In this document: positions 33,215 through 42,399 of the stretch, piece after piece
Layout: the number at the start of each line of letters is the position of its first letter
Numbering within the stretch: the stretch's first letter is position 1
Source of the DNA: Lentzea californiensis
GTDB lineage: Bacteria > Actinomycetota > Actinomycetes > Mycobacteriales > Pseudonocardiaceae
Direction: 5' to 3'
DNA length: 64,000 nucleotides
Assembly: GCF_024648825.1 (NCBI RefSeq)
Contig: NZ_JANBBE010000016.1
Span: 1-64,000, forward strand
The notes under the pieces: generated by a model
Seen by the model: only the letters and a program-made list of their open reading frames with translations
Told to the model about the DNA's origin: nothing
The model's database searches: none
Program-made: the position numbers and the translations under genes

Positions 33215-34249
33215 ATGAGCACTCAAGTTCCCCTCCTCGTGGCCGCAAGTGGCGGCACCCCGTCGCACACCCCTGTCTGGTTCATGAGGCAGGCGGGACG
33301 GTCGCTGCCCGAGTACCGGGCGCTCCGCCAGGGCACCGCGATGCTCGACGCGTGCATGGACCCCGAGATGGTCTGCGAGATCACCATGCAGCCCGTCCGG
33401 CGGCACGGGGTCGACGCCGCGATCCTCTTCTCCGACATCGTCGTTCCGCTCAAGGCCGCCGGTGTCGACCTCGACATCGTCGCGGGCACCGGTCCCGTGG
33501 TCGCGCACCCCGTCAGGACGCTCGAGGACGTGAATGCTCTTCCCGAGCTGCACGCCGAGCAGGTCCAGCCGGTCGCGGACGCGATCGGGTTGCTGCTCAA
33601 GGAACTCCCGCAGGAAGTCGCCCTCATCGGGTTCGCCGGAGCGCCGTTCACGCTGGCCTCCTACCTCGTCGAGGGCGGGCCGAGCAAGAACCACGAGCGC
33701 ACCAAGGCGCTCATGCACGGCAACCCGGAGCTGTGGCACGCGCTGCTCGCCAAGATCGCCGGCGTCACGACGGCGTTCCTGCACGCGCAGCTCGACGCGG
33801 GCGTCCAGGCCGTCCAGCTGTTCGACTCGTGGGCGGGCGCGCTGTCCGAGTGCGACTACCGCGAGTTCGTGCTGCCGCACTCGAAGCGCGTCCTGGAGAC
33901 GATCACCACCGTCCCGCGGATCCACTTCGGCGTCGGCACCGGCGAACTGCTGCCCGCGATGCGCGAGGCCGGCGCGGACGTCGTCGGTGTCGACTGGCGC
34001 CTCCCGCTCGACGTCGCCGTGCGGCGCCTCGAGCAGGCGAACCCCGAGTTGCCGAAGCCGGTCGTGCAGGGCAACCTCGACCCGGCGCTGTTCTTCGCGG
34101 GCTTCGAGGCCGTCGAACGCGAGGTGCGCCGCATCCACGCCGAGGGCAAGGCCGCCGCGGGCCACATCTTCAACCTCGGTCACGGCGTGCTGCCCGACAC
34201 CGATCCGGAGATCATCACCCGGACCGTCGAACTGATCCACAGCTTGTAA
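33215..34249 (+). CDS. hemE: uroporphyrinogen decarboxylase
   Basis: This 344-residue cytoplasmic enzyme decarboxylates the four acetate side chains of uroporphyrinogen III to give coproporphyrinogen III. The two family signatures are intact: [16 protein letters not shown] (residues 20-35) and [17 protein letters not shown]. The substrate-binding [12 protein letters not shown] and the C-terminal [14 protein letters not shown] are also present. It is the first gene of hemE-cgoX-hemQ; its TAA overlaps the next ATG by one base. Confidence 0.95.
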   Translation: MSTQVPLLVAASGGTPSHTPVWFMRQAGRSLPEYRALRQGTAMLDACMDPEMVCEITMQPVRRHGVDAAILFSDIVVPLKAAGVDLDIVAGTGPVVAHPVRTLEDVNALPELHAEQVQPVADAIGLLLKELPQEVALIGFAGAPFTLASYLVEGGPSKNHERTKALMHGNPELWHALLAKIAGVTTAFLHAQLDAGVQAVQLFDSWAGALSECDYREFVLPHSKRVLETITTVPRIHFGVGTGELLPAMREAGADVVGVDWRLPLDVAVRRLEQANPELPKPVVQGNLDPALFFAGFEAVEREVRRIHAEGKAAAGHIFNLGHGVLPDTDPEIITRTVELIHSL

Positions 34250-35676
34250 TGCAGGCAAGAGCGCCACACGTCGCAGTCGTCGGGGGAGGCATCTCCGGTC
34301 TCGCCGCCGCGCACCGGTTGAGGATGCTGCTCGGGCCCGCCGCGCGGATCACGGTGATCGAGCAGTCCGACCGGCTCGGCGGCAAGCTGCGCACGACCGA
34401 GCTCGCGGGCGTGCGGTTCGACGTGGGCGCGGAGGCGTTCCTGCACCGCAAGCCCGAGGCGCAGGAGCTGATCAACGAGGTCGGGCTCGCCGGACAGGTC
34501 GTGCACCCGACGGCCGCGAAGGCGAGCGTGCACGCGGCCGGGCGCACGCACCAGCTGCCGGCGCACACGTTCATGGGTGTTCCGGCGAGCGTCGAGACGG
34601 TCCGGCACATGCTGTCGTCCGAGGGCGCGCTGCGGGTCGAGATGGAACCGACGCTGCCGCCGGTCGAACTCGGGGGCGGCGACGTCGCGGTCGGCGCGCT
34701 GATGAAGGACAGGTTCGGCCCGGAGGTCGCGGACCGCCTGGTCGGCCCGTTGCTGGGCGGTGTCTACGCGGGTCGCGCGGACGAGCTGGGCCTGCGCGCC
34801 ACGATGCCGCAGATCGCAACGCTGCTGGACAAGGGCGTCGGCTCACTGCTCGCGGCCGCCGCGATGATGATGCCCGCGCCACCACAGCCCCGTGCTGCCC
34901 GCCCGCCGGTCTTCGCCAGCCTCACCAACGGCGTGTCGTCGCTCGCCGACCGTCTCGCCGAGGTCGCGAAGCCCGAGGTCAGGCTCGGGTTACCGGTCCG
35001 CGTGCTGTCCTGGCTCGGCGCCGGCTGGCGGCTCGAGATCGGTTCGGCCGCGACCCCGGAGTACCTGGAGTGCGACGGCGTCGTCCTCGCGGTCCCGGCC
35101 CCGTCCGCGCGCAAGCTGCTGCACGAGATCGCCCCGCAGGTGTCCGCGGCGTACGGCAAGGTCGAGGTCGCCTCGATGGCCGTGGTCGCGCTGGCCCTGC
35201 CTCCGGGCACCGAACTGCCGCAGCGCTCCGGCGTCCTGATCGCGGAGGGCGAGCGGTACTCGGACCGCATCACCCCCTTCACCGCCAAGGCCTTCACGTT
35301 CTCCAGCCGCAAGTGGTCGCACTACGGCGAACCTGTCATCCTGCGCGGTTCGGTCGGGCGGCACGGCGAGACGGCGCTCCTGCAGCGCAGCGACGCCGAC
35401 CTCGTCAAAGCCGTGCGCAACGACCTGCACGAGCTGACGGGGATCAAGGCCGCGCCCATCGACTACGTGGTGCAGCGCTGGGGCGGTGGGCTGCCGCAGT
35501 ACGGCGTCGGCCACAACGACCTGGTGGACACCATCGAACGCGGCATCGCCGACGTGCCGGGCCTCGCCGTCGCGGGCGCCACCCTGCACGGAGTGGGCGT
35601 ACCGGCCTGCATCGCGACCGCCGACGCGGCCGCCGCCCGTGTCGCAGCACACCTGCTGGGCCGCGTTCGCCGTTGA
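34249..35676 (+). CDS. cgoX: coproporphyrinogen III / protoporphyrinogen oxidase
   Basis: This 475-residue FAD enzyme starts with the dinucleotide fold [17 protein letters not shown] and GGKLRT. It ends with the family's FAD-contacting [21 protein letters not shown]. In actinobacteria with HemQ, this oxidase acts on coproporphyrinogen III (formerly called HemY/HemG). The neighbouring hemQ and absence of a hemN/hemF here support the coproporphyrin-dependent route, so cgoX is the better name. It overlaps hemE by one base (TAATG) and is followed 23 bases later by hemQ. Confidence 0.92.
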   Translation: MQARAPHVAVVGGGISGLAAAHRLRMLLGPAARITVIEQSDRLGGKLRTTELAGVRFDVGAEAFLHRKPEAQELINEVGLAGQVVHPTAAKASVHAAGRTHQLPAHTFMGVPASVETVRHMLSSEGALRVEMEPTLPPVELGGGDVAVGALMKDRFGPEVADRLVGPLLGGVYAGRADELGLRATMPQIATLLDKGVGSLLAAAAMMMPAPPQPRAARPPVFASLTNGVSSLADRLAEVAKPEVRLGLPVRVLSWLGAGWRLEIGSAATPEYLECDGVVLAVPAPSARKLLHEIAPQVSAAYGKVEVASMAVVALALPPGTELPQRSGVLIAEGERYSDRITPFTAKAFTFSSRKWSHYGEPVILRGSVGRHGETALLQRSDADLVKAVRNDLHELTGIKAAPIDYVVQRWGGGLPQYGVGHNDLVDTIERGIADVPGLAVAGATLHGVGVPACIATADAAAARVAAHLLGRVRR

Positions 35677-35699
35677 GAGGCCCGTGCCAAGATGGACGT

Positions 35700-36392
35700 A
35701 TGGCGCGCCTGAACTACAACGAGCTCAACGACACCATCCGCTACACGATGTGGTCCGTGTTCCGGGTCGAACCCGGCAAGCTGCCGGACGACCGTTCGGC
35801 CGCCGCCGGTGAGACCCAGAACTACCTGGACGCGTTGGAAGGCAAGGGCGTCGTCGTGCGCGGCGTCTACGACGTGGCCGGTCTGCGTGCCGACGCGGAC
35901 TTCATGATCTGGTGGCACGCCGAGGAGATCGAGCAGGTGCAGGCCGCCTACACGGGCTTCCGCCGCACCCCGCTCGGCAAGGTCTCCACGCCGGTCTGGT
36001 CGCAGGTCGCCCTGCACCGCCCCGCGGAGTTCAACCGCAGCCACATCCCCGCGTTCCTCGCGGGTGAAGAGGCGCGCAAGTACATCTGCGTCTACCCGTT
36101 CGTGCGGTCCTACGAGTGGTACCTGCTGCCGGAGGAGGACCGCCGCAAGATGCTGGCGGACCACGGCAAGGAGGCCCGCGACTTCCCGGACGTGCGCGCG
36201 AACACCGTCGCGTCGTTCGCTCTCGGCGACTACGAGTGGCTGCTCGCGTTCGAGGCCGACGAACTGCACCGCATCGTCGACCTCATGCGGCACCTGCGCG
36301 GCACCGAGGCGCGGCTGCACGTGCGAGAGGAAATCCCCTTCTACACGGGCACCCGCGTCCCGGCGGCCGAGCTCGTCCTCAACCTGCCCTGA
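35700..36392 (+). CDS. chdC: coproheme decarboxylase (HemQ/ChdC)
   Basis: This 230-residue protein of the chlorite-dismutase fold converts coproheme to heme b with peroxide, the last step of the coproporphyrin-dependent pathway. Family landmarks are [45 protein letters not shown] (Tyr132 is the likely catalytic radical site) and [13 protein letters not shown] (His155, the likely heme ligand). The length is normal. The ferrochelatase gene is not in the window. The gene ends 12 bases from the convergent subtilase 2 stop. Confidence 0.93.
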   Translation: MARLNYNELNDTIRYTMWSVFRVEPGKLPDDRSAAAGETQNYLDALEGKGVVVRGVYDVAGLRADADFMIWWHAEEIEQVQAAYTGFRRTPLGKVSTPVWSQVALHRPAEFNRSHIPAFLAGEEARKYICVYPFVRSYEWYLLPEEDRRKMLADHGKEARDFPDVRANTVASFALGDYEWLLAFEADELHRIVDLMRHLRGTEARLHVREEIPFYTGTRVPAAELVLNLP

Positions 36393-36404
36393 TCTAGGTG
36401 GCCG

Positions 36405-39400
36405 CTACGCGGTCACTCGATAAGCGCGGATCACCGTCAGCTCAACGGTTCCACCCTTGGCGTCCGTCGCAGTGGCCTTCAGCGAAGTCCACTGCGCGTT
36501 CGCCGGGTTGTAGACCAACGCGCTGTTGCCGGCCACGCCCGCACGGCGCCACGACTTGCCGTCGTCGTGCGAGTACTCGACTCCGGTGATGCGCACCTTG
36601 CCCGCGTCACCCTGCGTCTGGGTGAGCAAACCGATGCGCTGCAACGTGCCCGCGGGCACCGCGCCGTTGGCGTCGAGCTTCGGTTCGAAGCGCACCACCG
36701 ACAGCGGCGGCGCGTCGATCCTGCCCTCGGTGCCCTGGGACTTGAAGGTCCACACCGCGGACACCTTGGTGCTGAACTCGAACTGCGAGCTCCGGTCGAT
36801 GCTCATCTCGGCGCGGAAGTCGGCCCGGGGCAGCGGCACGTCGTTGAACACCCCGCCCGGCGTGGTGGTCTCACCGAGCAGGACACCGTTGCGGTACAAC
36901 GCGGTCCTGGCGCTGTCCACAGTGGACGTGCCATCGCCGTGGTTGGCGTCGCTCGTCAGCGGCACGCCGACGTAGAACTGCTTGCCGTACCGCTCGACGA
37001 ACCCGTACTCCGACTCGGGCAGACCCGGCGAGAACACCGGCCGGACTTCGCGCTCCTTGTAGGTCTTGCCCGCTTCGTACTCGCGCAGCGCCGAGGTGAT
37101 GCGTTCCTGCGCGCCGTTGGCGTGCCGCGTCATGATCGCGGACTGCCAGCGCACGTCCTCGGTCGTCACGTAGTCGACCGCGGTCGCGCCCGGCGCCACC
37201 GGGTAGAGCGCGGTGCTGCCGCCCAGACCCTGCGGGGACAACGGCAACTCGCCCTTCGACGCCTGGCTGTCCGGCTTCTGGCCGCCGATGGTGGACTCGA
37301 CCCTGGCCAGGTCCTGCCTGGCCGGTGCCTTCACGAGGCCGACCGGGAGGCTGCCGGGCACCGGGTAGGCGAGCCGGTAGAACGTGTGCGGGTCGGCCGT
37401 GGTGTTCGCCTGCAGCATCGCGAGCGACGACAGGTCGGCGGGCGGCAGCGGTCCACCGGCCTGAGCGATCCCGACGCCCGCGAAGCCGCCGAACATGAGC
37501 ATCGTGCCCTGCAGACGGCTCTCGCCGTCGACCGCACGGCGGAAGGCGATGATCCCGAGCGTGAAGTCACCGGTCTCCTCCGGCGCCTTCACCGACACGG
37601 GCTGGGCCAGCCGGGCGTCCTGCGTGACCGTCGCGTCGCCGGTCAGCTCCACGGTGGGCTGGTAGAGCAGGTCCATGTCCTGTTCACCGCTGTACAGCGT
37701 CGTGTCGAGGAAGTACGTGCCCTTGGGCAGGCGGATCTTCACGTCGCCCGTACCGGCGACCGGCATGAACGTGTCGTTGTCCAAGCCGACCAGGAACGTG
37801 AACGAGCTCCCCGCGTCCTGCCCGTCGCGGCCGATCATGTCGACCGTGAGGGTGTAGCTCTCCACCTCGCGGTCGATGCCGACGAGCGTGCGGACGGTGT
37901 GCGGACCGGACGTCGCGACGACCTCGCCCGCGTACGCGGCGTCCCGCGTGCCGGCGCGCGAGTCACCGGTGACGTTGACGGACGCGGTGCCCTTGGCGGG
38001 CACGGTGACCTTGGTGGCGCCCAGCGTGAACATGCCCGCCGGTGCGGTGCCCTTGAACGCGAGGTCGAGCGTGATGGTCGCGTCCGTCGGGTTGGTGTAG
38101 GTGATCGCCTTGGTCACCGGCTTGTCGTCACCGTGCGGCCACTCGTGCAAGCCGAGGTTGACGGTGACGTCGCCGGTCAGCACCTGCTCGATCGCCTTGG
38201 CCACGTCGATGCGCCCGGCGCCCTGGTCGAACGCGCTGACGCCCCCGGTGGGCTTGGCCGTGGTCGCGAGCGCCGACTTGAGCTGCGCCGGCGTCCACTC
38301 CGGGTGCTGCTGCTTGAGCAACGCCGCCGCGCCCGCCACGTGCGGCGTCGCCATGGACGTGCCGCTGCCCGCGAGGTGGTCGGCGGATCCGGCCTTGGCG
38401 GCGACGATGTCGACGCCCGGTGCGGTCACCTCGGGCTTGAGCCCGCTGTCCCCGACGCGAGGGCCCTTGCTGGAGAACGGCGCGATCTTGTCGTCGCGGT
38501 CGACGGCGCCGACCGACAGCGCGGCCTCGGCCGTGCTGGGGGAGCTCACCGAGCCGGGCGAGCCCGAGTTGCCCGCCGCGACGACGAACAACGTGCCGTA
38601 CTGGGCCGTCAGGTCGTTGACGGCCTGCTCCAGCGGGTCGACCTCGGGGGTGTCGCCACCACCGAGGCTCATGTTGACGACCTGAGCGCCCTGCTCCGCC
38701 GCCCAGCGCATGCCGTCGAGGATCCAGGACTCCTGGCAGCCGAACTCGACGCAGACCTTCGCGTCGATGAGCTGCGCGCCCGGCGCGACGCCGCCGTACT
38801 TCGAGTCGTGGCTCGCGACGGTCGACCCGACGTGCGTGCCGTGGCCGACGTTGTCGGTGTTGTCCGGGTCGGAGGTGAAGTTCTTCTCCGCGATCTGCTG
38901 ACCGGCGAGGTCCGGGTGCTTCTCGTCGACACCGGTGTCGACGATCGCGACCTTGGTCCCCTTGCCGGTGATGCCCCTCTGGTGGGCGGCCGGCGCGCCG
39001 ATCTGGGCGACGCTGCGGTCGAGGCTCGGTTTGCGGATGCCGTCGAGCCAGACCTTGTCCCCGGTCGCTGCCTCGGCCTTGAGCGCCGTCCAGTCGTCCG
39101 AGGACCGGGCACCGAGTCTCGCCCGGCCGTCCACGATCAACGGCATGCGGTCGCGGTAGCCGAACTCCAGCAACGTGGTGACGTCGAAGAGCCTGGTGTC
39201 GAGCCGGCCCGCCGCCAGGGGCTCGAACGCGTCCTCAGGCACGACCACCAGGTGGCCGTCCGCGGTGCGTGCGGTCTTGAAAGCCATCTTCTTGCGGCCC
39301 TCACCGGGCTGGATCGCGACGACCTGCCTGTCGTGTCCCAGCAGGACCTTGTCGCCCGTGACGAGGGTGACCTCGTCGGCGGTCTTCTGCGGGGCGTTGC

Positions 39401-39491
39401 CCGCCGGTGGAGCGGCCGCGGCTGTGGCGGCCGGTGCCGCGGTCAGGGCGAGCGCCGTGACGGCGCCCAGCACTGTGGATTTTCCGCGCAT
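36405..39491 (-). CDS. large secreted subtilisin-like serine protease (S8), copy 2
   Basis: This 1028-residue secreted protease has the same plan as the gene at 24601-27780. The signal peptide is MRGKSTVLGAVTALALTAAP. A prodomain follows, then the catalytic Asp185 (AIVDTGVDEKHPDLAG), His217 (GHGTHVGS) and Ser379 (GSGTSMATPHVAG), and a beta-rich C-terminal region of about 600 residues. The C-terminal ends of both copies are also alike (closing in VI.AY). Copy 2 has a Cys pair in the catalytic domain (VCVEFGCQES) that copy 1 lacks. ATG at 39491 starts the signal peptide. The two genes look like an ancient duplication. Confidence 0.92.
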   Translation of the reverse strand: MRGKSTVLGAVTALALTAAPAATAAAAPPAGNAPQKTADEVTLVTGDKVLLGHDRQVVAIQPGEGRKKMAFKTARTADGHLVVVPEDAFEPLAAGRLDTRLFDVTTLLEFGYRDRMPLIVDGRARLGARSSDDWTALKAEAATGDKVWLDGIRKPSLDRSVAQIGAPAAHQRGITGKGTKVAIVDTGVDEKHPDLAGQQIAEKNFTSDPDNTDNVGHGTHVGSTVASHDSKYGGVAPGAQLIDAKVCVEFGCQESWILDGMRWAAEQGAQVVNMSLGGGDTPEVDPLEQAVNDLTAQYGTLFVVAAGNSGSPGSVSSPSTAEAALSVGAVDRDDKIAPFSSKGPRVGDSGLKPEVTAPGVDIVAAKAGSADHLAGSGTSMATPHVAGAAALLKQQHPEWTPAQLKSALATTAKPTGGVSAFDQGAGRIDVAKAIEQVLTGDVTVNLGLHEWPHGDDKPVTKAITYTNPTDATITLDLAFKGTAPAGMFTLGATKVTVPAKGTASVNVTGDSRAGTRDAAYAGEVVATSGPHTVRTLVGIDREVESYTLTVDMIGRDGQDAGSSFTFLVGLDNDTFMPVAGTGDVKIRLPKGTYFLDTTLYSGEQDMDLLYQPTVELTGDATVTQDARLAQPVSVKAPEETGDFTLGIIAFRRAVDGESRLQGTMLMFGGFAGVGIAQAGGPLPPADLSSLAMLQANTTADPHTFYRLAYPVPGSLPVGLVKAPARQDLARVESTIGGQKPDSQASKGELPLSPQGLGGSTALYPVAPGATAVDYVTTEDVRWQSAIMTRHANGAQERITSALREYEAGKTYKEREVRPVFSPGLPESEYGFVERYGKQFYVGVPLTSDANHGDGTSTVDSARTALYRNGVLLGETTTPGGVFNDVPLPRADFRAEMSIDRSSQFEFSTKVSAVWTFKSQGTEGRIDAPPLSVVRFEPKLDANGAVPAGTLQRIGLLTQTQGDAGKVRITGVEYSHDDGKSWRRAGVAGNSALVYNPANAQWTSLKATATDAKGGTVELTVIRAYRVTA

Positions 39492-39629
39492 TCGAATCCC
39501 CTCGTGGTTCGAATTCTGCGCGCTGTGGTCCGCGCAGGCCGGAAGGCCTTTCGCGGCAAAGCGAAGGCAATGCGAAAAGGTCCCCCAACCCTTTCGAACG
39601 TATCGATGGTGCTGGGGGTCACACAGGGC

Positions 39630-39658
39630 CGAACGGGGGATTCTGGCCCCCGTTTCGC
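39630..39658. terminator. hairpin terminator of the MNIO operon
   Basis: CGAACGGGGG at 39630-39639 pairs, with one bulge, with CCCCCGTTTCG at 39648-39658 around an ATTCTGG loop. It lies 8 bases beyond the last gene of the leftward operon (stop at 39666) and upstream of the subtilase 2 promoter. Confidence 0.7.
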
Positions 39659-39665
39659 TCGTCCG

Positions 39666-40037
39666 TCAGTTCGACTGCCAGAACTTCCAGCGCGGCTTGC
39701 GCTTTTCTGACAGTTCTCCGGAGACGCGGCACCATTCCGCGAACGACGCGGCATCCTCACGCGCGCGAGAGCCCGCACGACGTGGATGTTCGGCGGCGTA
39801 GGCGTCGAAGAGCGGCCGGAACCGGTCGCCGAGCTCGTCGGCGACCGCGGGCCCCAGCATCCGCACGATGCCGCGCCGTTTCGACAGCAACGCGAGGCGT
39901 TCGACGCCGAGGCGTTGTTCGTCGAATCCCGCCGGTGCCGGTCCGTTCGCGAGCAATGCATTCAACAGCTCGGTCTGCCGGGCGGCAAGCCTTTCGCGTG
40001 CGGACGAAAGGCTGTTCTCGTCCACGATTTCAGCCAC
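39666..40037 (-). CDS. putative partner protein of the MNIO enzyme, 123 aa
   Basis: This small soluble protein is coupled to the MNIO gene (8-base overlap; GTG start at 40037). The helical pattern ERLAARQTELLNALL, QRLGVERLALLSKRRGIV, ADELGDRFRPLFDAYAAEHP and ASFAEWCR resembles the N-terminal part of DUF2063-type partner proteins that accompany DUF692/MNIO enzymes. It is also reminiscent of Streptomyces proteins encoded near the heme genes. It is shorter than typical partners. The C terminus is basic and aromatic (KRKPRWKFWQS). A substrate-binding or delivery role is inferred from position, not shown. Confidence 0.6.
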   Translation of the reverse strand: MAEIVDENSLSSARERLAARQTELLNALLANGPAPAGFDEQRLGVERLALLSKRRGIVRMLGPAVADELGDRFRPLFDAYAAEHPRRAGSRAREDAASFAEWCRVSGELSEKRKPRWKFWQSN

Positions 40038-40848
40038 GGTGTTTGTTCACGACCGCGCGGATCGCGGCCAGTTCGCCCGCGATTTCGGTGTCGGACGGGT
40101 AGTTGTCGTCCCGTTCCAGCAGAACGCCCGGCGGGGCGACGCGCGAGCACAGTTCGTCCAGCACTTCCAGGACTTCCGGCAGAACCGCGTGGGCGTGCGT
40201 GTCGTGGTAGATGTCGCCGTTCTGCTCGCCGCCGGCCACGTGCACGTAGGCCAGGCGCTCCAGCGGGATCTCGTCGAGGAACCGCTCCGGGTCCGTGCCG
40301 ATGTTGCGGGCGTTCGCGTAGAGGTTCGCGACGTCCACGAGCAGCCAGCAGTCCGTGCGCTCGACGAGCTCGGCGAGGAACTGGCCTTCGGACAGCTCGC
40401 CGTCCGGCCACTCCAGCAGCGCGGCGACGTTCTCCAGCGCGAGCGGCACGGGCAGGTTCCGCTGCGCCAGCTTCACGTTCGCGACGAGCACGTCGAGCGC
40501 GTCCCTGGTGCGCGGCACCGGCATCAGGTGGCCGGAGTCGAGCCCGCCCGCCCGCACGAAGCACACGTGGTCGCTGACCATCGGCGCGCCGACCGCCTCG
40601 GCGACGGCGCCCAGGTGCTCGACCCGGTGGAGGTCGACCTGGTCGGCGCTGCCCAGCGAGAGCGACACGGCGTGGGGGAGCACCGGGACGCCGCGCTCCA
40701 GCAGCAGCGTCACCGACTCCGGCAGGTGTCCGATGTGGAGGTTCTCGGCGACGACCTCGACGAAGTCCACGCCGGGCAACCGTTCCACGGTCAGGTCGAT
40801 CTCCGAACGCCAGCCGATGCCGACGCCCAGGTCCTTGATGCCCGCCAT
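40030..40848 (-). CDS. DUF692/MNIO-family iron-dependent oxidase
   Basis: This 272-residue TIM-barrel protein belongs to the multinuclear non-heme iron-dependent oxidase family (DUF692; MbnB, TglH and ApyH are characterised relatives). Members use two or three iron atoms and O2 to rearrange Cys or other residues of peptide substrates. Likely metal ligands are seen in VEVVAENLHIG, VSDHVCFV (S-D-H), ALENVAALLEW, LLVDVANLYANARN, YVHVAGGEQ, YHDTHAHAV and LLERDDNYPSD, in family order. ATG at 40848 overlaps the upstream Cys-tailed protein's stop by one base, and its own stop is inside the next gene. The four upstream tails are the obvious candidate substrates. Confidence 0.9.
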   Translation of the reverse strand: MAGIKDLGVGIGWRSEIDLTVERLPGVDFVEVVAENLHIGHLPESVTLLLERGVPVLPHAVSLSLGSADQVDLHRVEHLGAVAEAVGAPMVSDHVCFVRAGGLDSGHLMPVPRTRDALDVLVANVKLAQRNLPVPLALENVAALLEWPDGELSEGQFLAELVERTDCWLLVDVANLYANARNIGTDPERFLDEIPLERLAYVHVAGGEQNGDIYHDTHAHAVLPEVLEVLDELCSRVAPPGVLLERDDNYPSDTEIAGELAAIRAVVNKHRG

Positions 40849-41618
40849 CAGTCGCCTCCTCCGCCGCCGCCGCCACAGCTGCTGCCGCCGCCACTGCAGC
40901 TGCTGCTGCCCGACGAACAGCTGCTGCTGCTTCCGCAACTGCTGCTGCCACACCCGCTGCCGCAGCCGGCCGCGCTCGCGGCGCCTCCGTTGCGGGCCTT
41001 CCTCTTCTTGCGCGGCAGCATTTTCACGACGCTCTGCGGCAGCCCGAAGAGCTCGCCGACGCTCTGGTTGCCGATCCTGCCGCGGAAGCCTTCCAACGCC
41101 ACCGTGAGGACCCTGTCGCTCGCGGTCACGTCCTTCAACGCCGCCCTGCCCGCCCTGGTGAGCGGTTTCGCGCCGAACGTCCAGTACGCGACGCCCAAGA
41201 ACGCCACCGCGCCGAAGAGGGTCCACGGCTCCAGAAAGGCCAGCAAGCTCAAGAGAACGCCGAACGCGAGGAAGACCCACCACGCCGCCAGCCGGGGGCG
41301 GGGGTCGCGGGTCAGCCTGCGTGCCCGCAGCTGCTGGTGCAACGTCCGCATCTCCGCGCTCTTCGCGGCGTTCCGCACGACCGCGTCGAACCGGACCGCC
41401 CTGCGCAGGTTGACGAGGATGAACGTCTCGACCGCGGTGGAGACGCCCAGCTCGGTCTGGTGCACGGCGGACACGAGCCCGTCGCGCGACACCCGCACGA
41501 GATCGGCGTCGAGCAGCCTGGCCAGTGCGGTCTCCGCCGCCCGGCCGGGGCCTGCCACCAGGTAGCCGATCTGCTCCGGGGGCAACCGCGTTCCGCGTGC
41601 TGTCGTCGGTGCCGCCAT
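40848..41618 (-). CDS. TIGR04222-type membrane protein with Cys/Ser/Gly tail, paralog 1
   Basis: This 256-residue protein has three parts. The N-terminal helical domain (about 1-110) has the motif GPGRAAETALARLLDADLV then SRDGLVSAVHQT. A membrane hairpin (about 125-165, WWVFLAFGVLLSLLAFLEPW and a second segment) and a short basic cytoplasmic-type domain ending KMLPRKKRKAR follow. The last 45 residues are almost only Gly, Ser and Cys, with six Cys and a run of seven Gly before the terminal Asp. It is the paralog nearest to the MNIO gene and shares its stop/start with it. The N-terminal domain matches what I recall as TIGR04222, seen next to DUF692 genes. Confidence 0.82.
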   Translation of the reverse strand: MAAPTTARGTRLPPEQIGYLVAGPGRAAETALARLLDADLVRVSRDGLVSAVHQTELGVSTAVETFILVNLRRAVRFDAVVRNAAKSAEMRTLHQQLRARRLTRDPRPRLAAWWVFLAFGVLLSLLAFLEPWTLFGAVAFLGVAYWTFGAKPLTRAGRAALKDVTASDRVLTVALEGFRGRIGNQSVGELFGLPQSVVKMLPRKKRKARNGGAASAAGCGSGCGSSSCGSSSSCSSGSSSCSGGGSSCGGGGGGGD

Positions 41619-42388
41619 CAGTCGCCTCCTCCTCCGCCACCGCAGCTGCTGCCGCCGCTGCAACTCGAACCGCTCGAACTGCTGCAACCGCTGGAAGTGG
41701 TACCACAGCTACTGCTGCTGGACGCCGAACCGCACCCGCCACCGTCCGCAGTGGACCGCTTCCTGGGCTTGCGCGACCTGGGCGGGATCATCTTCACGAC
41801 GCTCTGCGGGAGTTCGAACAACTCGCCGACGTGCTGCCGGGCGACCTTGCCGGTGAACCCGTGCAGCGCCACCGCGTGCACCCTGTCGTGCGCCGTCACG
41901 TGCTTCAGCGCGGCCTTGCCGGCCTTCGTGACCGGGCTCCTGCCGTACTGCAGGACGAAGAGGCACAACGCTATCGGCACGCCGGCGAAGAACGGTGGCG
42001 CGACGAAGCCCGCCACGGTCAGCACGCCCGCGACCGCGAGGGTGAACCACCGGGCCTCGCTGCGGCGGCGGGGCACCTGCAGGAGTCCGCGGCTGAAAAG
42101 GTGCCGGTACAGGTCGGCCACCTCCGTGCTGTTCGCGGTCGACTGCACGATCGTGTCGAACCGGACGGCGGTCCGCGCGTGGCCCAGCATCCGCGCCTCG
42201 ATCGAGGTGGTGGCTTCGTGGCCGGTCTGGTGCACCGCGGTGACGAGGCCGTCGCGGGAGACCCGCACGAGACCGGTGTCGATCAGGCGGGCCAGCACCG
42301 CTTCCGCGGCCCGTCCGGGACCGGCCGTCAGGAAGCCGGCCTCCTCCGCGGACAGCCACGTCCCCTGCGCCGTTGTCGGTGTTTCCAT
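41618..42388 (-). CDS. TIGR04222-type membrane protein with Cys/Ser/Gly tail, paralog 2
   Basis: This 256-residue protein aligns end to end with paralog 1. It has GPGRAAEAVLARLIDTGLV then SRDGLVTAVHQTG, two membrane segments (about 130-165), a GFTGKVARQHVGELFELPQSVVKM segment (compare GNQSVGELFGLPQSVVKM in paralog 1), a basic stretch PRSRKPRKR and a 40-residue Gly/Ser/Cys tail with five Cys and a terminal GGGGGGD. The preserved ELPQSVVKM..basic-patch before the tail is a possible recognition element. The ATG start lies 11 bases after the stop of paralog 3; the stop overlaps the start of paralog 1. Confidence 0.82.
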   Translation of the reverse strand: METPTTAQGTWLSAEEAGFLTAGPGRAAEAVLARLIDTGLVRVSRDGLVTAVHQTGHEATTSIEARMLGHARTAVRFDTIVQSTANSTEVADLYRHLFSRGLLQVPRRRSEARWFTLAVAGVLTVAGFVAPPFFAGVPIALCLFVLQYGRSPVTKAGKAALKHVTAHDRVHAVALHGFTGKVARQHVGELFELPQSVVKMIPPRSRKPRKRSTADGGGCGSASSSSSCGTTSSGCSSSSGSSCSGGSSCGGGGGGD

Positions 42389-42399
42389 CAGTCTCCCCC

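Noticed and set aside
36567-39710. 1047-codon rightward open frame opposite subtilase 2
   Set aside because: Same reason: antisense of a protease with full catalytic triad.
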